DNA of 64,000 bases, taken from an uncultured Sphingomonadaceae bacterium (lineage in GTDB: Bacteria; Pseudomonadota; Alphaproteobacteria; Sphingomonadales; Sphingomonadaceae). The stretch is from assembly GCA_947497085.1 (NCBI GenBank), contig CANMFE010000001.1, forward strand, positions 682,001-746,000, written 5' to 3'. The first letter of the stretch is position 1, and every line of letters begins with the position of its first letter. Shown one piece after another: positions 47,059 to 55,330 of this stretch. Both the position numbers and the translations under genes were made by a program. Below the pieces are notes generated by a model that saw only the letters and a program-made list of their open reading frames with translations, was not told where the DNA came from and did not search any database.

Positions 47059-47561
47059 TTTTTCCTCTTCCCGCCAGAGGACTGGCTAGCGAGGAATTCG
47101 CGCACATTCATCATCGGTCCCGCATAGGTTTTCTCATCCTGCTGCAGGAAGATTTCGGGATTCCAGATGGTGATGGTTTTCATGCTGCCGAGGAAAACAG
47201 CCGTTTCGTCAATATTGGCAAGCTTGCGTAGCAGCGGCGGAAAGGTGAAACGGCCGCTGGCGTCAAAACTTACTTCCTCGATCATCGAACCCATGTTGAT
47301 TTCAGCGGCATCGCGGTCAAAATCATGACCCTGCGCAATGGCGCGTGCCTCGGCCTTGTCGATTTCCGCTTCCATAAAACCGATATAGCTTTCGCCAAAT
47401 GCGGTCAGGCAGGGCTTATTGGGATGCTGGGAAAGGAAAAGATAACGACCGCCGCTGCTTTCGGTGACAATCTTGCGAAAGCTTGCAGGCAGCACAAAAC
47501 GGTCTTTTTCCCCGCGTACGGAGAAATTCGTGCCCGTATAATTATGCTTCCTTTGCTGCAC
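47055..47561 (-). CDS. mraZ: Transcriptional regulator MraZ
   Basis: A 168-residue SpoVT/AbrB-type regulator with two tandem repeats ([15 protein letters not shown] near 18-31; [19 protein letters not shown] near 98-117). MraZ represses its own dcw operon by binding repeated sites upstream. It is the first gene of the cluster. The C-terminus is Lys-rich (SSGGKRKK). No clear set of TGGGN direct repeats was found upstream, so the operator used here is not obvious. Confidence 0.96.
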   Translation of the reverse strand: MQQRKHNYTGTNFSVRGEKDRFVLPASFRKIVTESSGGRYLFLSQHPNKPCLTAFGESYIGFMEAEIDKAEARAIAQGHDFDRDAAEINMGSMIEEVSFDASGRFTFPPLLRKLANIDETAVFLGSMKTITIWNPEIFLQQDEKTYAGPMMNVREFLASQSSGGKRKK

Positions 47562-47948
47562 TTGCCAGATCCACCCCGAATACAGGCGAACGTCCCCGAC
47601 CGGAAAAGCGCAAGAAACACGCCACCGGCACGCCTGTCTGGCATGCGGAAATATTCACCCCTTATTTGAGTCAGGGGTATCAAGTTATAGTGCGGGATAA
47701 AAGGGGAAAACCTGTGAAATTACGTTCTGAATTTTTAACATACTGTTTTATAATAATATTTATTTTTCCTATTTAGACTGTTTTACACCTCCTTTCGCAC
47801 GTTCACATAATGTTCGATATGATTCAGGCGCTTGCAAGCAACCCTTGTGACCATTTTATAGGGAAACAGGCGAATCATGGGAATTCCGAAAATGGCCGGC
47901 ATTAAAATTCACATCATGTGAAGGGCGGTCTGGCCGCAATGAATAATG
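47562..47948. other. Intergenic region upstream of the dcw cluster
   Basis: About 390 bases without a credible gene between mraZ and the convergent-side end of the next unit. It includes a very AT-rich stretch at about 47725-47780, which would suit the mraZ promoter region on the minus strand. I found no MraZ-type repeat, terminator or RNA gene. Confidence 0.5.
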
Positions 47949-48755
47949 CTATTCATGCGTATCTCTGCCCATCTGCACTTCCTGCAGCAGCTGCGCGACA
48001 AACGCACCATTGTCAGACCGGGCCATAAGCTCGCTATCAAGCAGGTCGGCATCCGCGATCAGAATGGCCCTGCCCTTGCCGATATTGCAGCGCGCCATCA
48101 CCGTAAGAGAGCCAATCTGGCAATCGGCAATCGCCACATCCTGTCCGGTGCGGCGGATATAGCCGCCGATATCGGCTGCAAGAATCTTATGCGGTCCGGC
48201 TTCGAGGGTGCGCAGGCCAGCGCCTTCCACGTCGTCAAATGTGAAATCAAGGCCCCAACGCGCAAACAGTGGAGCCATGAGCGAAACAGCTTGTGGACGG
48301 CGCTTGTCACCAATCGGATACCGGCTTTCCATGCGCAGCATCGGATCTGCGAAAATCAGCGCCCTGCCCCCGGAACGCACCCAGTTATCAACTGCCACCA
48401 GCTCTTCGGGCGTCAACGGACGCGGCTGCGCCAGCAACAACACATCAGGGTTGGACGCCGCCAATTGATACCCCCCCTCAACCAGGCTGTCGGTGGGCGT
48501 TACGGTATAATCTTCGGATAGCTGGGCATAGAAAGGATGCTGCGCGGTATCGCCCGACAACATTTCTTCCATAGTCTGCACCTCGCCCCATATCAGTGGC
48601 AAGCTGGTCATCAACATGAGGCTGGATTTGGGAGCGCCATTGGTGGCAGATGCGCCGCGCACAGACATATGGCTGTAAAGCCCGGCCAGCAATGCAGCGC
48701 CCGCCAATATAGCCAATATCCAGATTGCCTTTACACGCATCAGAGTGTCAGTCAC
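47949..48755 (-). CDS. Membrane-anchored GldG/DUF4350-like protein
   Basis: A 268-residue protein with one N-terminal helix (about 11-28) and a long outside domain with phrases typical of GldG/DUF4350-type proteins: SLPLIWGEVQTMEE, LLLAQPRPLTPEELVAVDNWVRSGGRALIFADPML. These resemble the periplasmic part of gliding-type ABC systems (the IFT/GATase-like fold), but no ABC transporter is adjacent. The start is a GTG at 48755; an ATG at 48740 is also possible. It follows the 119-residue gene with only three bases between them. Confidence 0.7.
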   Translation of the reverse strand: MTDTLMRVKAIWILAILAGAALLAGLYSHMSVRGASATNGAPKSSLMLMTSLPLIWGEVQTMEEMLSGDTAQHPFYAQLSEDYTVTPTDSLVEGGYQLAASNPDVLLLAQPRPLTPEELVAVDNWVRSGGRALIFADPMLRMESRYPIGDKRRPQAVSLMAPLFARWGLDFTFDDVEGAGLRTLEAGPHKILAADIGGYIRRTGQDVAIADCQIGSLTVMARCNIGKGRAILIADADLLDSELMARSDNGAFVAQLLQEVQMGRDTHE

Positions 48756-48758
48756 CCA

Positions 48759-49118
48759 TTATTGCGGATCATTGGCTATGTCCGATTTTGGTTTGAGGTC
48801 GGGAACCAATTGGCCACTTGGTGCGGCCTCTTCCTTGGAAGCTTCCTGCTCTTCTTCACTAGCGGGCAGGTCAGGCACTACCCCCAATTCAGCAAGCGGT
48901 TCGGTATTGCCATCAGCCTGCTCAACCGGGTTTGGTTCTGTCGCTGTTCCGCCATCACTGATCGCGGTTTCAACCGGCTCTTCATTACCGGCCCGATGCA
49001 CCAGCATGGATGCACCACCTGTCAGCACAGTTACAATCACAAGCCCGGCTATACCGATGCGCAAACGGTGCATGGCCTGTCCCTTAGGTTCGCTGTCACC
49101 TTGTATATTAATAGCCAT
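48759..49118 (-). CDS. Small acidic single-span membrane protein
   Basis: A 119-residue protein with one membrane helix at about 20-40 (RIGIAGLVIVTVLTGGASMLV) and an acidic Glu/Pro/Ala-rich tail that should be periplasmic. AAGGATT precedes the ATG. It lies between cysK (18 bases away) and the GldG-like gene, probably one transcript. Family and function unknown. Confidence 0.65.
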   Translation of the reverse strand: MAINIQGDSEPKGQAMHRLRIGIAGLVIVTVLTGGASMLVHRAGNEEPVETAISDGGTATEPNPVEQADGNTEPLAELGVVPDLPASEEEQEASKEEAAPSGQLVPDLKPKSDIANDPQ

Positions 49119-49136
49119 ATCAATCCTTAGCGATAT

Positions 49137-50120
49137 TTAGAGCCATGGCGGTACGGGCAGTTTTTTCGACCTGAGCCAGTCCGCACTATATAGTGTCGAC
49201 AGGTAACGAAATCCCGTATCGCACAATATGGTTGCAATGCGCTTTCCGGGACCCAGCTGCTTCGCCAGCGCCACAGCGCCTGCCACATTTATACCCGATG
49301 ACAGGCCCAGACACAAACCTTCCTCTGCCAAAAGGCGGCGAACCCATTCCAGGCCTTCCTCATCACTGATGCGGAACTGCGTGTCTATCGGCGCACCTTC
49401 CAGGTTTGCAGTAATACGCCCCTGCCCTATGCCTTCAGCGACAGAGGAACCTTCGGATTTCAGCTCACCATTGGCAAAATATTCGTACAGGGCCGCGCCG
49501 TGCGGATCGGTCAGCGCTATCGTGACTTTTTCGTTCTTTTCCTTCAACCCCAGCCCAACACCCGCAATCGTGCCGCCCGTGCCCGCTGCGCAAGTAAAAC
49601 CGTCGACCTTACCGTCCATCTGCGTCCAGATTTCCTGCGCTGTCGTTTCGATATGCGCCTTGCGATTGGCGGTATTGTCAAACTGGTTGGCCCAGACCGC
49701 ACCTTCCGTTTCCTCGGCAAGGCGGCGTGATGTGTGCACGAAATGCCCTGGATTGGCATAAGGCGCGGCAGGAACCAACACCAATTCCGCACCCAAGGCG
49801 CGGAGCGTGTCCATTTTCTCTTTAGACTGGGTTTCCGGCATCACAATAACTGTTTTATATCCCAAAGCATTCGCCACCAGCGCCAGGCCAATACCTGTAT
49901 TGCCCGCCGTACCTTCAACAATTGTCCCGCCGGGTTTGAGCAGGCCGCGCGCTTCCGCATCGCGCACGATATACAGTGCGGCGCGGTCCTTGACCGAAGC
50001 GCCCGGGTTGACATATTCGCACTTGCCGTAAATGTCGCAGCCGGTTTCCTCACTCGGCCCTTTCAAACGCACGAGCGGGGTGTTCCCGATCAGCTCCAGT
50101 GTATTTGATATCATATTCAT
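49137..50120 (-). CDS. cysK: Cysteine synthase A (O-acetylserine sulfhydrylase)
   Basis: A PLP enzyme of 327 residues that makes cysteine from O-acetylserine and sulfide. The PLP lysine is Lys44 in GASVKDRAA, the substrate loop is GTAGNTGIGLA, and the phosphate-binding GTGGT motif is in CAAGTGGTIAGV. The variant could also be a cystathionine-type synthase, but CysK is the best match. The ATG at 50120 was chosen; an ATG at 50114 is close behind. It is the first gene of a three-gene run with two small envelope proteins. Confidence 0.92.
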   Translation of the reverse strand: MNMISNTLELIGNTPLVRLKGPSEETGCDIYGKCEYVNPGASVKDRAALYIVRDAEARGLLKPGGTIVEGTAGNTGIGLALVANALGYKTVIVMPETQSKEKMDTLRALGAELVLVPAAPYANPGHFVHTSRRLAEETEGAVWANQFDNTANRKAHIETTAQEIWTQMDGKVDGFTCAAGTGGTIAGVGLGLKEKNEKVTIALTDPHGAALYEYFANGELKSEGSSVAEGIGQGRITANLEGAPIDTQFRISDEEGLEWVRRLLAEEGLCLGLSSGINVAGAVALAKQLGPGKRIATILCDTGFRYLSTLYSADWLRSKKLPVPPWL

Positions 50121-50183
50121 GGCATCAAGATAGGCGCGGTACATTGCTGCGGCAAGCTATCATCTCTTTGGACGGAGCGAAGT

Positions 50184-51698
50184 TCAGCTTTCTGCCTCCG
50201 CCATCCAATACGCAAATGCCGTTATTTCCTCATCATCCATATGCAGTCCGCATTTGGTGCGCCGCCACAATATGTCTTCGCTGCCACGCGCCCATTCATG
50301 GGTCATCAGGTAGCGTGCTTCCGCCTCATACAGGCCCGCGCCAAAATATTGCCCCAGCTGATCCACCGATGTGCAATCGTCAATCACCGCATGCAGCCGC
50401 GTGCCATAACAATGCGCCATACGCTCTAGATGCAAAGGGTCCAACCATGAATAAGCTGCCCGTATCTCCGCGAAAAACGTATCAAAATCCGCATCAGGAA
50501 TATGCCCACCAGGCAAATGCGCCTCTGCTGTCCACGCTTCGCCGCCATCATCCAGATACACGCCCAGTTTCTGCATCGCATGTTCGGCAAGGCGGCGACA
50601 GGTCGTGATCTTGCCGCCGAAAATGGAAAGCAATGGTGCACCCTCGCCATCGGTTTCGCTGTCACGCGTATTGAGGTCAAACACATAATCGCGCGTCACG
50701 GTCGAGGCATTGTCACTCTTGTCATCATAAAGCGGCCGCACCCCGGCATAGGTCCATACGATGTCACCCCGCGTAACAGGCGTTTTGAAATATTCACTTG
50801 CCACATCGCACAGATAGTCGGTTTCTGCTTCGGAGATTTTAACTTCCCCATCCGACAGTTTGTAGGGTGCGTCGGTTGTGCCGATCAGCGTAAAATCATT
50901 CTCATAGGGAATGGCGAACACAATGCGTTCGTCCGCATTCTGGAACATGTAGAGATGATCGCCCTCATACAGTTTGCGCGTGACGATATGACTGCCTTTG
51001 ACCAGACGCAAATTCTGTCGCCCGTCGCCCGGAAGTGCACGGTCGAGTATATTGTCCACCAACATGCCCGCCGCATTGACGGCAATGCGGGCGCGGACGG
51101 TTTGTGCTGTCCCGCCTTGCTGTGCCAGTGTTGCTGTCCAAAGTCCGTCCTCACGGTGCAGCGCGGTGCATTCGGTCCGGGTGCGGATCTGCGCACCTTT
51201 TTCATATGCATCCAGCGCGTTGAGCACCACCAGCCGCGCATCATCGGCCCAGCAGTCGGAAAACTCAAAGCCTTTGGTGAGCCGGTCCTGCAATATCCCG
51301 GCATGGGGCGCTCTGGACAGCTTGACCGTTTTTGTGCCCGGCAGAATTTTGCGCGTCCCCAGATGGTCATAGATAAACAGTCCAAGCCTGAGCAGCCATG
51401 CTGGCCGCAACCCCTTGTCATGCGGCAGCACGATGCGCAGCGGCCAGATGATATGCGGCGCGGATTTGAGCAATATCTCCCGCTCCTGTAGCGCTTCACG
51501 TACCAGCCGGAATTCCATATGCTCCAGATAGCGAAGCCCGCCATGCACCAGCTTGCTGCTGGCCGAGCTGGTTTCCCCTGCCAGATCATTCTTCTCGCAC
51601 AATAGCACGGAAAGCCCGCGCCCCGCCGCATCGCGTGCAATCGCCGCACCGTTAATGCCGCCGCCAATAATCAGCAGGTCGTAAATTGTATCTGTCAT
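50184..51698 (-). CDS. glpD: Glycerol-3-phosphate dehydrogenase (aerobic type)
   Basis: GlpD oxidises glycerol 3-phosphate to dihydroxyacetone phosphate at the inner membrane and passes electrons to quinone. The 504-residue protein has the FAD motif IIGGGINGAAIARDAAGRG near residue 10, SSASSKLVHGGLRYLE and ATDAPY motifs of the family, and a C-terminal helical domain. It lies one base behind ccmB, an unexpected neighbour, where ccmC might be expected. The ATG at 51698 was chosen over an upstream ATG inside ccmB. Confidence 0.96.
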   Translation of the reverse strand: MTDTIYDLLIIGGGINGAAIARDAAGRGLSVLLCEKNDLAGETSSASSKLVHGGLRYLEHMEFRLVREALQEREILLKSAPHIIWPLRIVLPHDKGLRPAWLLRLGLFIYDHLGTRKILPGTKTVKLSRAPHAGILQDRLTKGFEFSDCWADDARLVVLNALDAYEKGAQIRTRTECTALHREDGLWTATLAQQGGTAQTVRARIAVNAAGMLVDNILDRALPGDGRQNLRLVKGSHIVTRKLYEGDHLYMFQNADERIVFAIPYENDFTLIGTTDAPYKLSDGEVKISEAETDYLCDVASEYFKTPVTRGDIVWTYAGVRPLYDDKSDNASTVTRDYVFDLNTRDSETDGEGAPLLSIFGGKITTCRRLAEHAMQKLGVYLDDGGEAWTAEAHLPGGHIPDADFDTFFAEIRAAYSWLDPLHLERMAHCYGTRLHAVIDDCTSVDQLGQYFGAGLYEAEARYLMTHEWARGSEDILWRRTKCGLHMDDEEITAFAYWMAEAES

Positions 51699-51699
51699 A

Positions 51700-52374
51700 T
51701 CATTCCCGCAATGCACGTATCGCCGCGCCCGCCGCAAATGGCGCGATTGCCACCAGCACCAGTGACGCCGCCGCCAGTAAAAGCAAGCCGTTTTCGCCGC
51801 CCGGAAGCACACTGCCCGCGCCGAAAATCAGCATCGGCACCGCGAGCGGCAGCAGCATCAGTCCGCCGAGCGCCGAGCCGCCCTTCAGCCCCGCTGTCAG
51901 CGCCGCGATCATCACGCCCAAAGCCGCAAGACCCGGCGTACCAAGCGCCAGTCCCGTTTCCACAGTGCGCAACTGCGCTGCATCCAGCCCAAGCAGACCC
52001 GCAGCGATGATAGTTGCGAGCATAAGCGGTGGGCCGAAAGAGAACCAGTGCGCCACTATCTTGGCGAGCATAATCCATTCTTCGGAAAAACCGCGCACCG
52101 CCCATTGGTCGAAAAACCCGTGCTCCACGTCTGGCTGCACCAGCCGGTCTAGTGGGAGAATGGCCGCCAGCAGCGCCGCAACCCAGATCACACCGCTGCC
52201 CGTACGCGCCAGAAGCTGCGCATCCGATCCCACGGCAAAGGGATAGATAGTCGCCACCGCCAGAAAAAATATCACCGGCAGGATAAAGCCGCCGCGCCGC
52301 GTCCCGCCGCGACCGCCAAAACCGTATGCATGCGACAGATCACGCCAGACCAGTATGCCAAACAGCTTCATCAT
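51700..52374 (-). CDS. ccmB: Haem exporter membrane subunit CcmB
   Basis: A 224-residue inner-membrane protein with about six helices. The start MKLFGILVWRDLSHAYGFGG and the motif ILPLDRLVQPDVEHGFFDQWA are typical of CcmB. With CcmA it forms the ABC part of the system I cytochrome c maturation machinery, which releases holoCcmE from CcmCD. Its ATG overlaps the ccmA stop. ccmC does not follow: glpD does. Confidence 0.92.
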   Translation of the reverse strand: MMKLFGILVWRDLSHAYGFGGRGGTRRGGFILPVIFFLAVATIYPFAVGSDAQLLARTGSGVIWVAALLAAILPLDRLVQPDVEHGFFDQWAVRGFSEEWIMLAKIVAHWFSFGPPLMLATIIAAGLLGLDAAQLRTVETGLALGTPGLAALGVMIAALTAGLKGGSALGGLMLLPLAVPMLIFGAGSVLPGGENGLLLLAAASLVLVAIAPFAAGAAIRALRE

Positions 52375-52997
52375 GGCTGAAAATCCTCAAGCGGAAGCTG
52401 GATCGGATGAGCCAGTGGCAATGGCTGGTGCGACGCGGCGATTATGATGCCGCCGCCATCCAGATGCGCCTGCATGAGCGCGCCCAGCCGCTCCACCGAA
52501 GCCGCATCGAGCCCATTGGCAGGCTCATCCAATAGCCAGATATCCGCGCCGCTCACCAGCACCCGCGCCAGTGCCGCACGCTTGCGCTGGCCGGTCGAGA
52601 AGTAACGCACAGGCACGTCAGCGAGGTCCGGCATGTCAACGGCTTCCAGCGCAGCTGTAATTTTCGCTTTATCCGCGCCATCAACCTGCGCCCAGAAACC
52701 CAGCGCATTTTCCAATGTCCAGTGCGTGTCGAGCGCCAGACGCTCATCGCTGAGCGCCAATGACCCGGTCATGTGCACAGCCCCCGCATAGGGCCTGAGC
52801 AGACCGGCCAGAAGCCGCATCAGGCTGGATTTACCCGTGCCATTTGCTCCGGTCACGTGCAGCCCGCTTCCCGCCTCACAGGCAAAGTTCAGGGCGCGAA
52901 AAAGCAGCTTTTCACCGCGCACACAGGCAAGATTTTCGGCCGCAATATGTGCGCCCTCGCCGCTTTCGCCCTTGGCAAGTGAAGACAAATTCCCCAT
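52371..52997 (-). CDS. ccmA: Haem exporter ATP-binding subunit CcmA
   Basis: A 208-residue ABC ATPase with Walker A GANGTGKSS, the ABC signature STGQRKRAALARVL and Walker B IWLLDEPANGLD, followed by the H-loop in ASHQPL. Small size and the overlap with ccmB mark CcmA. The ATG at 52997 was chosen; an upstream ATG in the same frame reaches into the divergent promoter region of the pterin dehydratase gene. Confidence 0.93.
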   Translation of the reverse strand: MGNLSSLAKGESGEGAHIAAENLACVRGEKLLFRALNFACEAGSGLHVTGANGTGKSSLMRLLAGLLRPYAGAVHMTGSLALSDERLALDTHWTLENALGFWAQVDGADKAKITAALEAVDMPDLADVPVRYFSTGQRKRAALARVLVSGADIWLLDEPANGLDAASVERLGALMQAHLDGGGIIIAASHQPLPLAHPIQLPLEDFQP

Positions 52998-53062
52998 GTC
53001 TGTGACGCATAGGCCGAAACATGTCGGTGCGACAAGACAAGACAGCATGGCGGAGAAATTTA

Positions 53063-53350
53063 ATGGTCACAAAACTTGACGATGCAGCACGCAAAGCGGC
53101 GCTTGCCGAACTGTCCGGCTGGGCGCATGAGCCGAACCGTGACGGCATTACCCGCACATTTGAATTTGACAATTTTGTCAGCGCTTTCGGCTTTATGTCC
53201 TCGGTCGCGCTGCTCGCGGAAAAAGCCGATCATCATCCCGAATGGTCAAACGTCTATAACCGGGTCGAAATATTGCTGACCACCCATGATGCCGATGGCC
53301 TGTCACAGCGTGATATCGATCTGGCACGACAGATTGAAAAACTGCTCTAG
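53063..53350 (+). CDS. 4a-hydroxytetrahydrobiopterin dehydratase (pterin-4a-carbinolamine dehydratase)
   Basis: A 95-residue PCD/DCoH protein. The active-site motif [18 protein letters not shown] followed by [13 protein letters not shown] contains the conserved HHP and the later His and Asp. It recycles pterin cofactor after aromatic amino acid hydroxylation; no hydroxylase gene is nearby. GGAGAAATTT precedes the ATG, which fixes the start. It is divergent from ccmA. Confidence 0.93.
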   Translation: MVTKLDDAARKAALAELSGWAHEPNRDGITRTFEFDNFVSAFGFMSSVALLAEKADHHPEWSNVYNRVEILLTTHDADGLSQRDIDLARQIEKLL

Positions 53351-53375
53351 GACCTAGACTTCTACACTAACTTTA

Positions 53376-53529
53376 CGTCATTCCAGCGAAGGCTGGAATC
53401 CATATGCCTTATCGAATGGCAATAATACTCGGTTTTAACGGGCCGTTTCATTGATACGCCCCGGCCATCTACAACACTTGCAGCCTGCCCGCATCGTTAT
53501 CTGGATTCCAGCTTTCGCTGGAATGACAG
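53376..53529. repeat. Inverted pair of REP-like palindromes
   Basis: ATTCCAGCgaagGCTGGAAT (53380-53399) is a near-perfect hairpin. A second copy lies in opposite orientation at about 53512-53526 (GGATTCCAGCtttcGCTGGAATGAC). The pair spans an intervening stretch of about 110 bases with no gene. This is the usual structure of a bacterial interspersed mosaic element and could act as a bidirectional terminator between the convergent pterin dehydratase and SDR genes. Confidence 0.7.
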
Positions 53530-53557
53530 ACGCTGACACGCTAGCTTGCCATGGCAG

Positions 53558-54373
53558 CTAACTTCCGCTTTCCACCACATCCTCGAGGCCACTCGCCAGT
53601 CCTGCGGCGCGTTTGCGCAGCAAACCAGGAAACCAGCGCGCCATGAAAGCTAGCTGTTTCGCGGTCTTGTTGACCGTCGTGTGCAGTTTTTTGCCATGCA
53701 CCGCATCCCATGCCGCCTGACCGATAATCTCGACCGGACTGACTTCAATGCCCACCGATTCCAGTTTTTCCCTGCCTGTCTGGTTACTGCCATTCGGCAC
53801 CGCGCTCAGGATATTGGTGTCAATAAAACCGGGCATCAGCGAACGCACCCTGATATCAAATGGCTCCCATTCAATATCCCATGCCTCGGTCATGCCCCGT
53901 ACCGCGAATTTCGTCCCGCTATAAACGCTCAGCCCAGCAGAACCGTATATGCCCGCAGCTGATGCGGTGTTGAGAAGGCATGACCCGGGCGTTGCTTCCA
54001 ATATTTTGAAACAGGCCTGCGCACCGTTCACCACGCCTGTGAAATTGACTGCGATCATCCTGTCGATTTCTGCCGGCTCCATATCCTGGATCAGGCCGCC
54101 ACTGCCAATACCGGCGTTGTTGAACATAACATCCATACGCCCTCCCGTGGCTTCGCCAAATTCCTCCACGGCGCGCGCCCACTGGTCACGGTCCGTCACA
54201 TCCAGCAGATGCTGCGAGCTCATGCCATCCGGCAGCATGGCCGCCGTTTCCGCTATGCCCGGTGCATTGATATCGGCAATTCCGACAAACCAGCCCTTGT
54301 CCGCAAAAAAACGCGCCACTTCGCGGCCCAGTCCCGATGCGCCGCCGGTGATAAAAATGGTTTTTTGGTTCAT
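53558..54373 (-). CDS. Short-chain dehydrogenase/reductase
   Basis: A 271-residue SDR with TGGASGLG near residue 8, NNAGIGSGG, and the catalytic Tyr and Lys in YSGTKFAVRG. The C-terminal extension (KQLAFMARWFPGLLRKRAAG) is amphipathic and may associate with membranes, as in SDRs that act on lipid-like substrates. The ATG at 54373 was chosen at the conserved core. The substrate is unknown. Confidence 0.9.
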   Translation of the reverse strand: MNQKTIFITGGASGLGREVARFFADKGWFVGIADINAPGIAETAAMLPDGMSSQHLLDVTDRDQWARAVEEFGEATGGRMDVMFNNAGIGSGGLIQDMEPAEIDRMIAVNFTGVVNGAQACFKILEATPGSCLLNTASAAGIYGSAGLSVYSGTKFAVRGMTEAWDIEWEPFDIRVRSLMPGFIDTNILSAVPNGSNQTGREKLESVGIEVSPVEIIGQAAWDAVHGKKLHTTVNKTAKQLAFMARWFPGLLRKRAAGLASGLEDVVESGS

Positions 54374-54404
54374 GATTCTTCTCGCATAACAACACCCAAT
54401 CCCG

Positions 54405-54462
54405 CTCAGGCTGAGCCTGTCGAAGCCTTGTGGCGACACCCTTCGACAAACTCAGGATGACC
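54405..54462. repeat. Dispersed palindromic repeat (CTTCGACAA..CTCAG type)
   Basis: CTGAGCCTGTCGAAG (54411-54425) and CTTCGACAAACTCAG (54440-54454) form an inverted repeat with two mismatches around a short spacer, flanked by ATGACC. This repeat class is widespread in sphingomonads and some other proteobacteria. Here it sits in the divergent region between an SDR and the ABC transporter operon. Confidence 0.65.
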
Positions 54463-54541
54463 GGAAACAGGGATACTTACATCAATGCAAATATCTATAG
54501 GCTAGCCAGCTGCACGCGACAATGGTTATAGTGCCGTCCAC

Positions 54542-55330
54542 ATGCCGGACACACCTTCCCAAAAACGCGGACCTTCGCTCGAATTTATAAACCTTTCGCG
54601 CCATTATGGTGATGTTGTCGCGGTCGATACTATCAGCCAGCATATCGAACCAGGTGAATTTATCGCGCTGGTCGGCGCCTCTGGATCAGGCAAATCCACA
54701 CTGCTCAAAATGGTCAATCGCCTGATCGAACCCACATCAGGCCAGGTCGAGATTGATGGTGAGGATGTGACAACGCGCGAAGTGCATGAGCTGCGTCGTT
54801 CGATTGGCTATGTGTTCCAGAATATCGGCCTGTTTCCGCATATGGATATAGCGCATAATATCGCCATCGGCTCACGGATTGGCAGCCGCCCTGTCCTGCC
54901 TGCCGGTGAAATAGCCGAATTGCTTGAACTGGTCGATCTGCCTGCCGATATGGCCGCGCGTATGCCCGACCAGCTTTCAGGCGGACAGCAACAGCGTGTC
55001 GGCGTGGCCCGCGCATTATCGACCAAGCCGGGATTGATGCTGATGGACGAGCCTTTTGGCGCGCTGGACCCGATTACCCGTGAAAATCTTGCGGAGAGCT
55101 ATCGCGCGTTACATGACCGGCTCGGCCTTACCACGATCATGGTGACGCATGATATGGCCGAGGCTTTGCTTATTGCAGACCGTATATGGGTGATGGCAAA
55201 TGGCAGCATTGCCGCCGATGCTGCCCCCGCACAATTGCTCGCGGGCGGATGCGGCGAAGAAGCCGAAAGCCTGGTCGCCGTACCGCGCGGGCAGGCTGAA
55301 CGGCTGCTCGCCAGAAAGGCTGGCGGCTGA
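54542..55330 (+). CDS. Osmoprotectant-type ABC transporter ATP-binding protein
   Basis: A 262-residue ATPase of the OpuCA/ProV family (Walker A GASGSGKST at about residues 44-52, LSGGQQQRVGVARAL, Walker B LMLMDEPFGALD). It lacks the C-terminal CBS domains of osmosensing ProV/OpuAA, so gating by ionic strength is less likely. Its stop overlaps the ATG of the permease-binding-protein fusion (TGATG), so the two form one transporter. The substrate could be a quaternary amine, choline, or a related betaine such as ergothioneine. Confidence 0.9.
   Translation: MPDTPSQKRGPSLEFINLSRHYGDVVAVDTISQHIEPGEFIALVGASGSGKSTLLKMVNRLIEPTSGQVEIDGEDVTTREVHELRRSIGYVFQNIGLFPHMDIAHNIAIGSRIGSRPVLPAGEIAELLELVDLPADMAARMPDQLSGGQQQRVGVARALSTKPGLMLMDEPFGALDPITRENLAESYRALHDRLGLTTIMVTHDMAEALLIADRIWVMANGSIAADAAPAQLLAGGCGEEAESLVAVPRGQAERLLARKAGG

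Noticed and set aside
47562..47948. MraZ operator (TGGGN direct repeats) upstream of mraZ
   Set aside because: GGGG-containing stretches exist but no regularly spaced TGGG repeats could be found.
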